From: Alphaproteobacteria bacterium
GTDB lineage: Bacteria; Pseudomonadota; Gammaproteobacteria; JAGOUN01
Length of the DNA: 64,000 nucleotides
Direction of reading: 5' to 3'
NCBI GenBank assembly: GCA_021151585.1
Contig: JAGKWX010000003.1
Coordinates: 1 to 64,000 of the forward strand
Shown here: positions 28,826 through 37,087 of the stretch, in pieces
Numbering within the stretch: position 1 is the first letter of the stretch
Layout: every line of letters begins with the position of its first letter
Translations under genes and position numbers: made by a program
Notes under the pieces: model-generated
The model's input: the letters and a program-made list of their open reading frames with translations, nothing else
What the model was told of the DNA's origin: nothing
The model's database searches: none

Positions 28826-29848
28826 ATTCGTATTCTGCTTGTAAAAACATCATCGCTAGGCGATATAATTCATACGCTACCTGCGTTAACAGATGCCATG
28901 CGCGCAATTCCAGGGATTATTTTTGATTGGGTGATTGAAGAACGTTTTCAAGCCATTCCAGCATGGCACCCTGCGGTGGGACGAGTCATCCCTATTGCCT
29001 TGCGGCGTTGGAAGAAAAAGAAAAATTTTTTGACCATTTTTTCTTCTATAAAAGCATTTAAAAAAATAGTGAATCAACAATCTTATGATTTGGTCATTGA
29101 TGCACAAGGATTAGTAAAGTCTGCCCTAATAACATACTTGGTCAAGGCTCCCAGCGCGGGATATTCTAAAAACAGTATACGAGAAAAGTTAGCGAGTATT
29201 TTTTATGACGAAAGATACGAGGTGGCCAAAAAACAGCATGCAATCACTCGTATTCGACATTTATTTAGTCAGGCATTATATTATCCTTTGTCAGATGGCG
29301 TTATTGATTATGGCTTGACAGTGTCAGATTGCGAAGACAACTCGCAATCGTCGGCGTATGTTTTATTTTTTCACGGCACAACATGGGCTAATAAACATTG
29401 GCCAGAAAATTATTGGAAGCGCTTATTGCAGTTGCTGAATCAGCGTCAGTTTGCAGTTAAGTTAGCTTGGGGTAATCACGAGGAGTATCAGCGTAGTTTA
29501 CGTATTGCTGAATATGGCGAGGCAGATATTTTGCCTGAATTAAGCATAGAAGGGATGATGCCAGTCATTGCATCGGCGGCCGCGGTTGTTGCTGTAGATA
29601 CAGGTTTATGTCATTTGGCCGCGGCATTAAATGTTCCAACCATCGCTTTATTTGGACCGACAGATCCCTTGAAAACAGGTGTATTGGGAGATAGGCATGT
29701 GAATCTCGCGACAAATTTCACTTGCGCGCCATGTTTAAAACGACAGTGCACATATACAGAAAAAACAGATGAGTGGCCAGCATGTATGATGACCTTGCCG
29801 CCTCAGTTTGTGATTAAGAAGATGATAGAGATGAATATAACTCATTAA
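28826..29848 (+). CDS. waaC: ADP-heptose--LPS heptosyltransferase I, likely AUU start
   Basis: About 340 residues; GT9 enzyme adding the first heptose to Kdo2-lipid A. It matches E. coli WaaC along its length: ILLVKTSSLGDIIHTLPALT, WVIEERFQAIPAWHPAV, YDLVIDAQGLVKSALIT, KHWPENYW, AVDTGLCHLAAAL, ALFGPTDP. There is no ATG near the conserved N-terminus. AAGGAGGT at 28812-28819 lies six bases before an ATT at 28826 that aligns exactly with Met1 of E. coli WaaC. The alternative is GTG at 28790, inside the waaF end, with a weaker AGAGGA upstream. Confidence 0.9.
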   Translation: MRILLVKTSSLGDIIHTLPALTDAMRAIPGIIFDWVIEERFQAIPAWHPAVGRVIPIALRRWKKKKNFLTIFSSIKAFKKIVNQQSYDLVIDAQGLVKSALITYLVKAPSAGYSKNSIREKLASIFYDERYEVAKKQHAITRIRHLFSQALYYPLSDGVIDYGLTVSDCEDNSQSSAYVLFFHGTTWANKHWPENYWKRLLQLLNQRQFAVKLAWGNHEEYQRSLRIAEYGEADILPELSIEGMMPVIASAAAVVAVDTGLCHLAAALNVPTIALFGPTDPLKTGVLGDRHVNLATNFTCAPCLKRQCTYTEKTDEWPACMMTLPPQFVIKKMIEMNITH

Positions 29849-29860
29849 TTAAGGCATGAT

Positions 29861-31786
29861 ATGAAATTGGCATTTTGTATTTTTAAATATTTTCCATATG
29901 GTGGTTTGCAGCGTGATATGTATCGTGCAGCAGAAGTTGCTATAGCGCGTGGCCATTCGGTAGATATCTATACGATGGACTGGGAAGGGTTGTACATCCC
30001 TAATGCAAATATTAATATAATTAAAGTTCATTGCTGGACGAACCATGGCCGTGCTATTTCATTTATAACCAAATTAAAAAAAATACTTAATAATCGTGCC
30101 TATGATCGTGTTATTGGATTTAACAAAATTCCAGGCTTAGATATTTATTTTACTGGAGAGAATTGTTTTGCAAAGCATGTAGAAAGAAAAAGATTGCCAT
30201 TGATACATTATTTTCCTCGATATTTCTTTTTTTCATTGTTGGAGAAAAAGCTATTTGATGAGAAAAGCGAGTCAGAAATATTGTTGATATCGCCACGAGA
30301 AAAAAAAGTTTATCAAAAATTCTACCATACACAAGATGCGCGTTTTCACTTGCTTTTTCCAGGGATAGAGAAGCCTAGTTGCGACAATCAGGCGGCGATA
30401 AACATGCGCAACAGCATGCGAAAATTACATAATATTAATGAAAATAAAGTTTGGCTGTTGTTTGTTGCTTCTGATTATGCTTTAAAAGGATTGTGGCGAA
30501 TTTTGGAACTTATTCGATCTCTTGATAAAACCCATGCTGATCAAATAATTCTTTCTGTCGTTGGCCATGATAGCGCTTGCGCATATCAATCTTTTTTGAG
30601 TCGAAATAACATAAAAACACGAGTGGATTTCTTGGGAGCATCTGATGAGGTGTATGCCCTAATGGCTGGGGCAGATTTGTTAATGCATCCTGCAAAAGTA
30701 GAATTGGCTGGCAAGGTAATCTTAGAAGCGCTTGTTAATCATTTGCCAGTATTAACGACAGAAATTTGTGGGTGCGCGCATTATGTTATCGAAAGCCATG
30801 GTGGCGTTGTTTTACCTGAGCCATTTTCTCAGCAAGTATTTATGCACGCTTTTCTTCAGATTATGACGCCAGGTTATTTGCAAGGATATAGAAAAAATCT
30901 TAGTGAATATTCGATTAATGAAGGCGTTTATCGATCTCAGCAGCATATAGTTGACTGTATTGAGAATATTGATGTGCATTGTGTTCGAGAATTTTATTTA
31001 GATAAATTTTTAATAAATTTTCTCCCGCAAGACAAGAAAAAATGCATAGCTTATGTATTTTCTTTGCAGGGCGAAATTTATCGACAGGTCGAGAAGAGAA
31101 AAACTATTTTAGTTGACATAGGTGGAAACAATTATTTTATCAAAATGCACTATGGTGTTGGTTGGGCTGAAATTATAAAAAACCTATTGGTTTTTAAGTC
31201 TGTCGCTTTAGGCGCTCAGCCAGAATATGCTGCTATTCGCGAGATGCAAAAGGCCGGCATTTTGGTTCCAAAAATTTCTGCTTATGCGACGGATGGAATA
31301 AATCCTGCCAAAATTAATTCATTTATTATGACTGAGCGTATTTATTATCAATATGATTTGGAAAAGCTGTGTCAAACTTGGCCGCAGCGGCCACCAAATT
31401 TTTTATTTAAGCGACGTTTAATTCATCGCGTGGCAGAGATTGCAAGGAAAATGCATGTGCAAGGCATGAATCATCGTGATTTTTACTTATGCCATTTATT
31501 GTTAAATCAAAAAAGTGAGCTTAATTTTGACTTATATTTAATTGATTTACATCGTGTTCAAATTCGAAAGAAAACACCGTTGCGCTGGATAGTGAAGGAT
31601 TTGGCAGGCTTATATTTTTCTGCCATGGATATTGGCTTGACCCATCATGATATTTATTATTTTTTAACCCAGTATTATCAGCAGCCCTTGAGATATGTTT
31701 TTAAGAAAAAACGCTTAGTTTGTTTCTGGGTTTATCTAAGAGCAAAAATGTTACATCGTCGACATAAAAATAGGCTATCTTTATGA
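29861..31786 (+). CDS. fused LPS core glucosyltransferase I and heptose kinase (WaaG-WaaP)
   Basis: A 641-residue natural fusion. Residues 1 to about 375 match WaaG (GT4), which adds the first glucose to heptose II: FCIFKYFPYGGLQRDMYRAA, GFNKIPGLDIYF, LMHPAKVELAGKVILEAL, PVLTTEICGCAHYV. Residues about 385-641 match WaaP, the kinase that phosphorylates heptose I: LQGEIYRQVEKRKT, GWAEIIKNLL, the catalytic loop MNHRDFYLCHLL with HRD at 538-540, LIDLHRVQ, and KDLAGLYFSAMDIGLT. In E. coli these are adjacent separate genes. AAGGCATG precedes the ATG. Last gene of the core cluster; UDP-glucose would come from GalU. Confidence 0.93.
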   Translation: MKLAFCIFKYFPYGGLQRDMYRAAEVAIARGHSVDIYTMDWEGLYIPNANINIIKVHCWTNHGRAISFITKLKKILNNRAYDRVIGFNKIPGLDIYFTGENCFAKHVERKRLPLIHYFPRYFFFSLLEKKLFDEKSESEILLISPREKKVYQKFYHTQDARFHLLFPGIEKPSCDNQAAINMRNSMRKLHNINENKVWLLFVASDYALKGLWRILELIRSLDKTHADQIILSVVGHDSACAYQSFLSRNNIKTRVDFLGASDEVYALMAGADLLMHPAKVELAGKVILEALVNHLPVLTTEICGCAHYVIESHGGVVLPEPFSQQVFMHAFLQIMTPGYLQGYRKNLSEYSINEGVYRSQQHIVDCIENIDVHCVREFYLDKFLINFLPQDKKKCIAYVFSLQGEIYRQVEKRKTILVDIGGNNYFIKMHYGVGWAEIIKNLLVFKSVALGAQPEYAAIREMQKAGILVPKISAYATDGINPAKINSFIMTERIYYQYDLEKLCQTWPQRPPNFLFKRRLIHRVAEIARKMHVQGMNHRDFYLCHLLLNQKSELNFDLYLIDLHRVQIRKKTPLRWIVKDLAGLYFSAMDIGLTHHDIYYFLTQYYQQPLRYVFKKKRLVCFWVYLRAKMLHRRHKNRLSL

Positions 31787-32485
31787 TAAGCCACGCACAA
31801 TGTCCGTGTTGGCAGTGGTAATCGCTTGGCCTAAACTCGTGTATATATCTTGTTGAGGCATATTGTTGTCAAACGTTACTGCAATAATTCGAGTTTGGTA
31901 GCGCTCCCAGCGAGCGGTATTGCAAAGTAATAGAAGTTGTGTGTCTGTTAGATTATTCATAGAAGAGCGTGGATTAATAAGTTCTGGATTAAGAAGATCG
32001 TTACGCCCAAAATATTGTAAATCTAGAATCACAGCCTGGTTATTGGTCATTGGCTGTGAATTATTTGGCATTGCATCGGGAGATAAGATCTGCGTACTAT
32101 TACCAAACTCTGAATCTAAAAGTTCTGTTGCATCATTTTGGCTGACTCTGCCCACGCGGAATAAATTAGCTCTTAACACAAGATTAGCTTTGTCGATATT
32201 ATCGACCACTGTGAACGATTTTTCTTCCAGGCTCTTAGATAGCCAAGTCTGAAGATCAAAATCGTAAACGCCAGCATCATTTTTAATAGTGATGAAAGCG
32301 GTGCGTTCTTCTTTGGGGATAGGTGTTAAATATACATATGAGCTCGCTCTCGTTTTAACTTTTGCTACTGGTTGTGTTACCTTAGAGTCCTGTGATGGCT
32401 GTGCTTTGGCTGGCATGTGACAGGCGGTTAATAAATTCAGACCGAATAAAAAAACAAGACCGCATATAGAATATTTTTTTAACAT
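31781..32485 (-). CDS. TraT-like outer-membrane lipoprotein
   Basis: A 234-residue lipoprotein with signal and lipobox LLTAC (Cys at about residue 22). The body resembles the TraT complement-resistance family: VYLTPIPKEERTAFITIKN, then FDLQTWLSKSLEEKSFTVVD and KANLVLRANLFRVGRV. In the classical family the protein is plasmid-borne and gives surface exclusion and serum resistance; here it sits beside the LPS core genes with no other transfer genes. The 3' end overlaps that of the WaaG-WaaP gene by 6 bp. Divergent from aroA. Confidence 0.7.
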   Translation of the reverse strand: MLKKYSICGLVFLFGLNLLTACHMPAKAQPSQDSKVTQPVAKVKTRASSYVYLTPIPKEERTAFITIKNDAGVYDFDLQTWLSKSLEEKSFTVVDNIDKANLVLRANLFRVGRVSQNDATELLDSEFGNSTQILSPDAMPNNSQPMTNNQAVILDLQYFGRNDLLNPELINPRSSMNNLTDTQLLLLCNTARWERYQTRIIAVTFDNNMPQQDIYTSLGQAITTANTDIVRGLS

Positions 32486-32550
32486 TATTGTAACAAATGA
32501 GTGAATTTTAATGACTCTTTTATACCATTCTCCTGCTCAAGGTGACAAGT

Positions 32551-33807
32551 ATGTCTTTATATATTTCGCCTATTAATCGTCCGATTCAGGCCCGAATCAA
32601 CATTCCGGGATCAAAAAGTATTACTAATCGTGCATTGTTGCTCGCTGCTTTAGCGCAGGGTGAATCATTGTTGCAAAATATACTGCTAAGTGATGATAGT
32701 TGGGCCTTGATTAGAGCGTTACAAGCTTTGGGGGTAATTATTCATATTGATAGTTTGCATGATACGGCTACCGTGAGTGGTTGTTCAGGAAAATTTCCCC
32801 AGCCGCAAGCAAGTATTGATTGCCGTGACGCAGGAACTGTGGCGAGATTTTTGTTATCAGTATGTGCTAATCAGTTAGGAAGATTTCAATTAGATGGTAG
32901 CGCGCGTTTGCGACAGCGGCCTTTGCGCGATTTAATTGACGTATTGCGTGCTCAGGGGGCAATAATTTTTTCTGATGCATTGCCATTAACTATTGCAAGT
33001 TATCAAACGCTGATAGGCGGGGATATTTTTATCGCTGGCGATGTTAGCAGTCAATTTTTGTCAGGATTGCTAATGAGTGCTCCGTATTTTCAACGAGATG
33101 TGATCTTGACTACGCATAATTTAGTCAGCAAGCCTTATGTTGATATGACTTGTGCCATGATGCGAGATTTTGGTGTTGATGTGTTGCAACATCAATCTAC
33201 ATGGACTGTGAAAGCGTCTCAGTGTTACCGAGCGCGTCAGTACTGGATTGAGTCTGATTTTTCGAGCGCATCATATTTTTTTGCGGCGGCGGCGGTGACG
33301 GCTGGCGACATCACGATGTTAAATATGTCATACAAACAGAGTATTCAAGGCGATAAATATTTTTTAGATGTATTAAAAAAAATGGGTTGTGTTGTTCAGG
33401 AAAATTCTGAAGGATTGCGCGTTATTGGCCCAGAACAATTAGCAGGAATTGCGGTTGATATGGCTGACTTTTCAGATACTATGATGACGCTTGCGGCAAT
33501 TGCGCCTTTTGCCAATTCTCCAACGCGTATTTTTAATATTGCTAATACGCGCGTTAAAGAATCTGATCGTATTCGTGCGATGGCAAATAATTTACGTTGT
33601 TTGGGTGTTTCAGTTGAGGAAGAAGAGGCGGCGCTCACTATTTTCCCGGCATGTCCACATGGCGGCGTGGTCACTACCTATAATGATCATCGCATTGCAA
33701 TGGCGTGTTCGCTGATTGGTTTAAAGGTGGCTGGAGTAATCATTGATGATGAAAGCTGTGTTAATAAAACGTTTCCAGAGTTTTTTAAGAAATTCTCTTT
33801 GTTGTAA
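32551..33807 (+). CDS. aroA: 3-phosphoshikimate 1-carboxyvinyltransferase (EPSP synthase)
   Basis: A 418-residue shikimate-pathway enzyme. Signatures: INIPGSKSITNRALLLAALA, DCRDAGTVARFLLSVCA, LDGSARLRQRPLRDLID, SSQFLSGLLMSAPYF, TRVKESDRIRAMANNLRCLG, and YNDHRIAMACSLIGLK. The start at ATG 32551 is preferred to GTG 32542, which lies in the AAGGTG ribosome-binding site. Confidence 0.96.
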   Translation: MSLYISPINRPIQARINIPGSKSITNRALLLAALAQGESLLQNILLSDDSWALIRALQALGVIIHIDSLHDTATVSGCSGKFPQPQASIDCRDAGTVARFLLSVCANQLGRFQLDGSARLRQRPLRDLIDVLRAQGAIIFSDALPLTIASYQTLIGGDIFIAGDVSSQFLSGLLMSAPYFQRDVILTTHNLVSKPYVDMTCAMMRDFGVDVLQHQSTWTVKASQCYRARQYWIESDFSSASYFFAAAAVTAGDITMLNMSYKQSIQGDKYFLDVLKKMGCVVQENSEGLRVIGPEQLAGIAVDMADFSDTMMTLAAIAPFANSPTRIFNIANTRVKESDRIRAMANNLRCLGVSVEEEEAALTIFPACPHGGVVTTYNDHRIAMACSLIGLKVAGVIIDDESCVNKTFPEFFKKFSLL

Positions 33808-33885
33808 TCTAAACAGCAGTGACTATGTCGTACCAGTTCGGGCGGGCTGTTAGTTTTACATGCTATAGCTGAATATAGAGTTATG

Positions 33886-33903
33886 CCCCGGCCTGTGCCG
33901 GGG
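33886..33903. terminator. GC hairpin between convergent aroA and pcnB
   Basis: CCCCGGC, loop CTGT, GCCGGGG forms a perfect 7-bp stem between two converging genes. Neither side has a real T tract, so it may be a terminator of low quality or a palindromic repeat. Confidence 0.5.
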
Positions 33904-33926
33904 TGGTGTGCGCTGTTATTCTCATA

Positions 33927-35261
33927 TTATTGGCGCTTCTTTTTTTCTCTCCGCTTTGGGTTTTTCGTGTATTTTTTCATTTCTTCTGTCAACATCTGTG
34001 TTTGTGTCACAGGGTCTGCTTCTTGCAAGCGTGTCCACCACTGCGCCTTTTCTTGATACTCTGGCTCGACTTCGGCGCGCAATAAAAGAAAATCATAAGC
34101 TGCGCGGAATTTGGGATGTTGTAATATTTCAAATGTTTTTTGATTAACAGGCCGTGTTAATCGATATTGTAAATGCCAAATATCACGTATTGTCATAGAT
34201 AATATTTTAGGAATAGCCGTCATTTTGGCTTGTTCACCTAAGACTTGTGACACGGCAATAGAGTTTGCTTGAGCTTGCGGCATCTCGTTGCTTAATTCAT
34301 GTGCGCGATTTTTATAGACATGCCATAAGAGCACCGCATATAAAAAAGCGGGTGTCACTTTTTTCTCAGCCTGGATGCGCGCATCAGTATTGCGGCAAGC
34401 GAGTTCGATTAAGGCGTGAATTTTTTCATTTTTTTTCATCGCAGCAGATGTTTGCGGAAACAATATCTGAAACAAATGTTGTTGCAATAGCAAATGAAAT
34501 GTTTTCAGTGCGGCACCTGTATGAAATAATTTATATACTTCATCGAATAAGCGAGCGTTTGAAATGTTATTTAACAATTTTGCCATTTTTTTAATTGGCG
34601 CTACAGATTTATTTTCAATAGTAAAATCTAATTTTGCAGCTAAACGTATCGCTCGAAGCATGCGAACGGGGTCTTCGCGATACCGCGTTTCAGGATCGCC
34701 GATGACGCGAATAATTTTATCTTTTATATCGGCAAGTCCATTAACCGCATCGACAATGCTGAAACCATCAATGTTATAATATAAAGCATTAATTGTAATA
34801 TCACGTCGCCAAATATCTTCTTCTAATGTGCCATAAACGTTATCGCGTTTGATCATGCCGCTATCATGCAGTTGATGCGCATCGCTATCTGTGTCTGTGC
34901 CGCGAAAAGTGGCGACTTCGATAATATCGCGTCCAAAATGCACATGCGCAAGACGAAAACGCCTGCCGATCAAGCGACAATTGGTAAATAATTGCTTGAC
35001 TTGTTCTGGGCGCGCATCAGTCACAATGTCAAAATCTTTGGGGCGCAAGTTTAACAATAAGTCACGCACACCGCCGCCGACGATATACGCCTGATATCCG
35101 GCCGATTTTAGGCGATACAGCACCTTAAGGGCATGCTCACTAATGTTCGCACGAGAAATGCTATGTTGCGAGCGCGGCACAATGTGATTCGCGTCAATAG
35201 CTTGAATGTTATTTTTTTTCTTTTTAGAAAAAAGTTTGGTGAGAAAGGCTTTGATGGTCAC
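33927..35261 (-). CDS. pcnB: poly(A) polymerase I
   Basis: About 444 residues; adds 3' poly(A) tails that mark RNA for decay. Matches PcnB: ISEHALKVLYRLKSAGYQAY, the nucleotidyltransferase signature IVGGGVRDLLLNLRPKDFDI, RRFRLAHVHFGRDIIEVATF, RRDITINALYYNI, RYREDPVRMLRAIRLAAKL. The basic C-terminus (KNPKRREKKKRQ) distinguishes it from CCA-adding enzymes. The first conventional codon is GTG 35261, but the AAGGAG at 35268-35263 is only one base away from it. An in-frame ATC at 35255 is at the usual spacing of seven. E. coli pcnB is known to start at AUU, so a non-AUG start here is likely. Overlaps the DUF2442 stop. Confidence 0.93.
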   Translation of the reverse strand: MTIKAFLTKLFSKKKKNNIQAIDANHIVPRSQHSISRANISEHALKVLYRLKSAGYQAYIVGGGVRDLLLNLRPKDFDIVTDARPEQVKQLFTNCRLIGRRFRLAHVHFGRDIIEVATFRGTDTDSDAHQLHDSGMIKRDNVYGTLEEDIWRRDITINALYYNIDGFSIVDAVNGLADIKDKIIRVIGDPETRYREDPVRMLRAIRLAAKLDFTIENKSVAPIKKMAKLLNNISNARLFDEVYKLFHTGAALKTFHLLLQQHLFQILFPQTSAAMKKNEKIHALIELACRNTDARIQAEKKVTPAFLYAVLLWHVYKNRAHELSNEMPQAQANSIAVSQVLGEQAKMTAIPKILSMTIRDIWHLQYRLTRPVNQKTFEILQHPKFRAAYDFLLLRAEVEPEYQEKAQWWTRLQEADPVTQTQMLTEEMKKYTKNPKRREKKKRQ

Positions 35262-35593
35262 GCTCCTTCTTTAGTCTTGCCTACATTCCAGTGGCCATAT
35301 TTTTGAATATTTTCGTGCATAGCATCGGGGGCCAAGTCTAGTTCTCCTGGCCATGTCGCCACGCCGTAAGAGAGATAGACTTGATTAAACAGGTTTAGAT
35401 TTTGCAGCTGAGCAAACACGCCCGCTTTAGGGCTAAAAATAAATGCTTTCAAATTGACACAGCCTTCTAGGCCGTCGATGAATACGACTTTTAAACAATA
35501 ATCATCTTGCGCAGCGACCATTTTCAAGCGCCATGGCGCTGAACAAATTATTCCAGTGGCTGAATTTTCTTCGGTGTTTGGTTGTGTTTGCAT
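35258..35593 (-). CDS. DUF2442 domain protein
   Basis: A 111-residue protein with the DUF2442 pattern: APWRLKMVAAQDDYCLKVVF, then GLEGCVNLKAFIFSPKAGVF, then YGVATWPGELDLAPDAMHE. DUF2442 genes usually follow DUF4160 genes, as here; the pair behaves like a toxin-antitoxin module in genomic distribution, but function is unproven. ATG 35593 is used; an in-frame TTG at 35602 is possible. Its start overlaps the DUF4160 gene by 46 bp and its end overlaps pcnB. Confidence 0.82.
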   Translation of the reverse strand: MQTQPNTEENSATGIICSAPWRLKMVAAQDDYCLKVVFIDGLEGCVNLKAFIFSPKAGVFAQLQNLNLFNQVYLSYGVATWPGELDLAPDAMHENIQKYGHWNVGKTKEGA

Positions 35594-35808
35594 AATTTCC
35601 AATCTTCTAATAATTCGGCGCGATGCTCATTCGCCCATTCCAAAACCAACAACAATGCTCGTTTAGGTAAATAACCCTTGATAACCTCTAATGTTTTGAT
35701 TTCAATAATCGCTTCAAATTCGGCGTATAGTGCGTGAAAATGCGGTGGAGGATGTTCGCTCCAAAACATTTGAATAACAATACCATAAAAGGTGCTAACT
35801 GTTGGCAT
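35548..35808 (-). CDS. DUF4160 domain protein
   Basis: An 86-residue protein beginning MPTVSTFYGIVIQMFWSEH with the family signature HPPPHFHALYAEFEA, then YLPKRALLLVLEWANEHRAE. DUF4160 proteins are regularly paired with DUF2442. The frame is open to GTG 35820, but the ATG at 35808 matches the family start. First of three overlapping minus-strand genes (DUF4160, DUF2442, pcnB). Confidence 0.85.
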   Translation of the reverse strand: MPTVSTFYGIVIQMFWSEHPPPHFHALYAEFEAIIEIKTLEVIKGYLPKRALLLVLEWANEHRAELLEDWKLCKHNQTPKKIQPLE

Positions 35809-35872
35809 AAACAAGCCCACGACTTATATATATGGTATTATATTCTGTATTAATATTATTGATCAATAACTT

Positions 35873-36940
35873 ATGTCCTTTATTTCGTCGCGGTTAACAC
35901 AATTGATTAAGCAGGCTATTCAGCACAAAGGCGGCTGGATCAGCTTCGCTGAATTTATGCAAAAAGCCCTATATGAGCCTGGTCTTGGTTATTACGTCGC
36001 CGGTGCTCACAAATTTGGTGAAGATGGAGATTTTGTCACTGCCCCCGAAATTTCTTCTGCGTTTAGTCGATGTTTGGCGCTACAATGCCAAAAATTTTTG
36101 CAAAACGACGATGCAATTCTAGAATTTGGTGCGGGCACGGGCATCATGGCGGCAGATATTTTGTTGGAACTCGAGAAACAGCAATCATTGCCAAAGTATT
36201 ATTTTATTTTAGAAGTCAGCCTAGATTTACAACATCGTCAACAAGAAACCTTGCAGAGAAAATGCCCTCATTTGTGTGGGCGCGTGCAATGGTTATCGCA
36301 ATTGCCGGAAAATTTTACCGGTGTTGTATTGGCGAATGAGGTATTAGACGCTATGCCGGTGCATGTTGTTGAAGTGCAGGATGGCGAATATGTTGAAAAA
36401 GGTGTTGCTGTTGAAAATGGTGAATTTATATGGAAACTCAAAAAATACATTGATCCTAGGGGCGAGCGGCGCTCGCCGTTCTTGCCGCGCGCATTTCCGC
36501 TTATTGAAGGTTATTTTTCTGAAATCTGCCCAGCCATCCACCCTTGGCTTGAAAATCTTTATAAAACGATGAAGCGCGGCTATGTCATTTTAATCGATTA
36601 CGGATTTCTCGAACACGAATACTATCACCCACAACGCGATCAAGGCACGTTAATGTGTCATTATCGTCATCGCGCGCATACAAATCCTTTTATCCATATC
36701 GGTTTGCAAGATATCACGGCGCATGTGGATTTTAGCGCTGTTGCACGCGCGGCAGAAAAATGCGGCTTTATTGTTGAAGATTTTACGACACAGGCGAAAT
36801 TTCTGATGCCGCTCGGGATTTTGGATCCTGTGGATTTGCCTCTCGCAGAACAATATCAACATGCGCAGGCTTTAAAAAAATTACTATTGCCATCGGAGAT
36901 GGGCGAGCTATTCAAAGTGATGGCTCTGCATAAAAAGTGA
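35873..36940 (+). CDS. COG1565 (NDUFAF7/MidA-like) SAM-dependent methyltransferase
   Basis: A 355-residue methyltransferase. Signatures: GGWISFAEFMQKALYEPGLG, DFVTAPEISSAFSRCLA, ILEFGAGTGIMAADIL (SAM site), VVLANEVLDAMPVHVV, VILIDYGFLEHEYYHP, GTLMCHYRHRAH, GLQDITAHVDFSAV. The mitochondrial relative NDUFAF7 methylates an arginine of complex I; the bacterial substrate is not established. Residues encoded at 36455-36490 (PRGERRSPFLPRA) come from a palindromic repeat inserted in frame in a loop that varies in the family. Confidence 0.9.
   Translation: MSFISSRLTQLIKQAIQHKGGWISFAEFMQKALYEPGLGYYVAGAHKFGEDGDFVTAPEISSAFSRCLALQCQKFLQNDDAILEFGAGTGIMAADILLELEKQQSLPKYYFILEVSLDLQHRQQETLQRKCPHLCGRVQWLSQLPENFTGVVLANEVLDAMPVHVVEVQDGEYVEKGVAVENGEFIWKLKKYIDPRGERRSPFLPRAFPLIEGYFSEICPAIHPWLENLYKTMKRGYVILIDYGFLEHEYYHPQRDQGTLMCHYRHRAHTNPFIHIGLQDITAHVDFSAVARAAEKCGFIVEDFTTQAKFLMPLGILDPVDLPLAEQYQHAQALKKLLLPSEMGELFKVMALHKK
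36457..36477 (+). repeat. palindromic REP-like repeat inserted in frame in a coding gene
   Basis: TAGGGGCGAGCGGCGCTCGCC contains a perfect palindrome, GGCGAGC-GGC-GCTCGCC (36461-36477). It matches the repeat at 3370-3390 between groES and groEL at 18 of 21 positions. It is much richer in GC than the gene around it. The host reading frame stays open. Confidence 0.75.
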
Positions 36941-37087
36941 TAAATTTATATACAGATAGACTGTTTTTTGACCCGAAAGATATATTTTTTTAATTAGTTT
37001 GTTCTCAAAATCTACAATCCTTCAGCTCTACTTAAGATTTGGTCGGTATGATCAAGTTTTTCGAATAAGCAGAAAAAGGTAGACATT

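Noticed and set aside
31781..32485. An integrated conjugative plasmid suggested by the TraT-like gene
   Set aside because: No other transfer, relaxase or integrase gene is nearby; the neighbours are LPS and aromatic-pathway genes.
33927..35261. Reading the pcnB gene as a CCA-adding enzyme (cca)
   Set aside because: The basic C-terminal tail and the overall match to E. coli PcnB, including the N-terminal REQHxISR-like segment, favour poly(A) polymerase.
36960..37087. A paired CTTAATATT (PmrA-type) regulatory site upstream of the 1520-residue gene
   Set aside because: Only a single CTTAAGATTT-like stretch is present, with no second half-site at the expected spacing.
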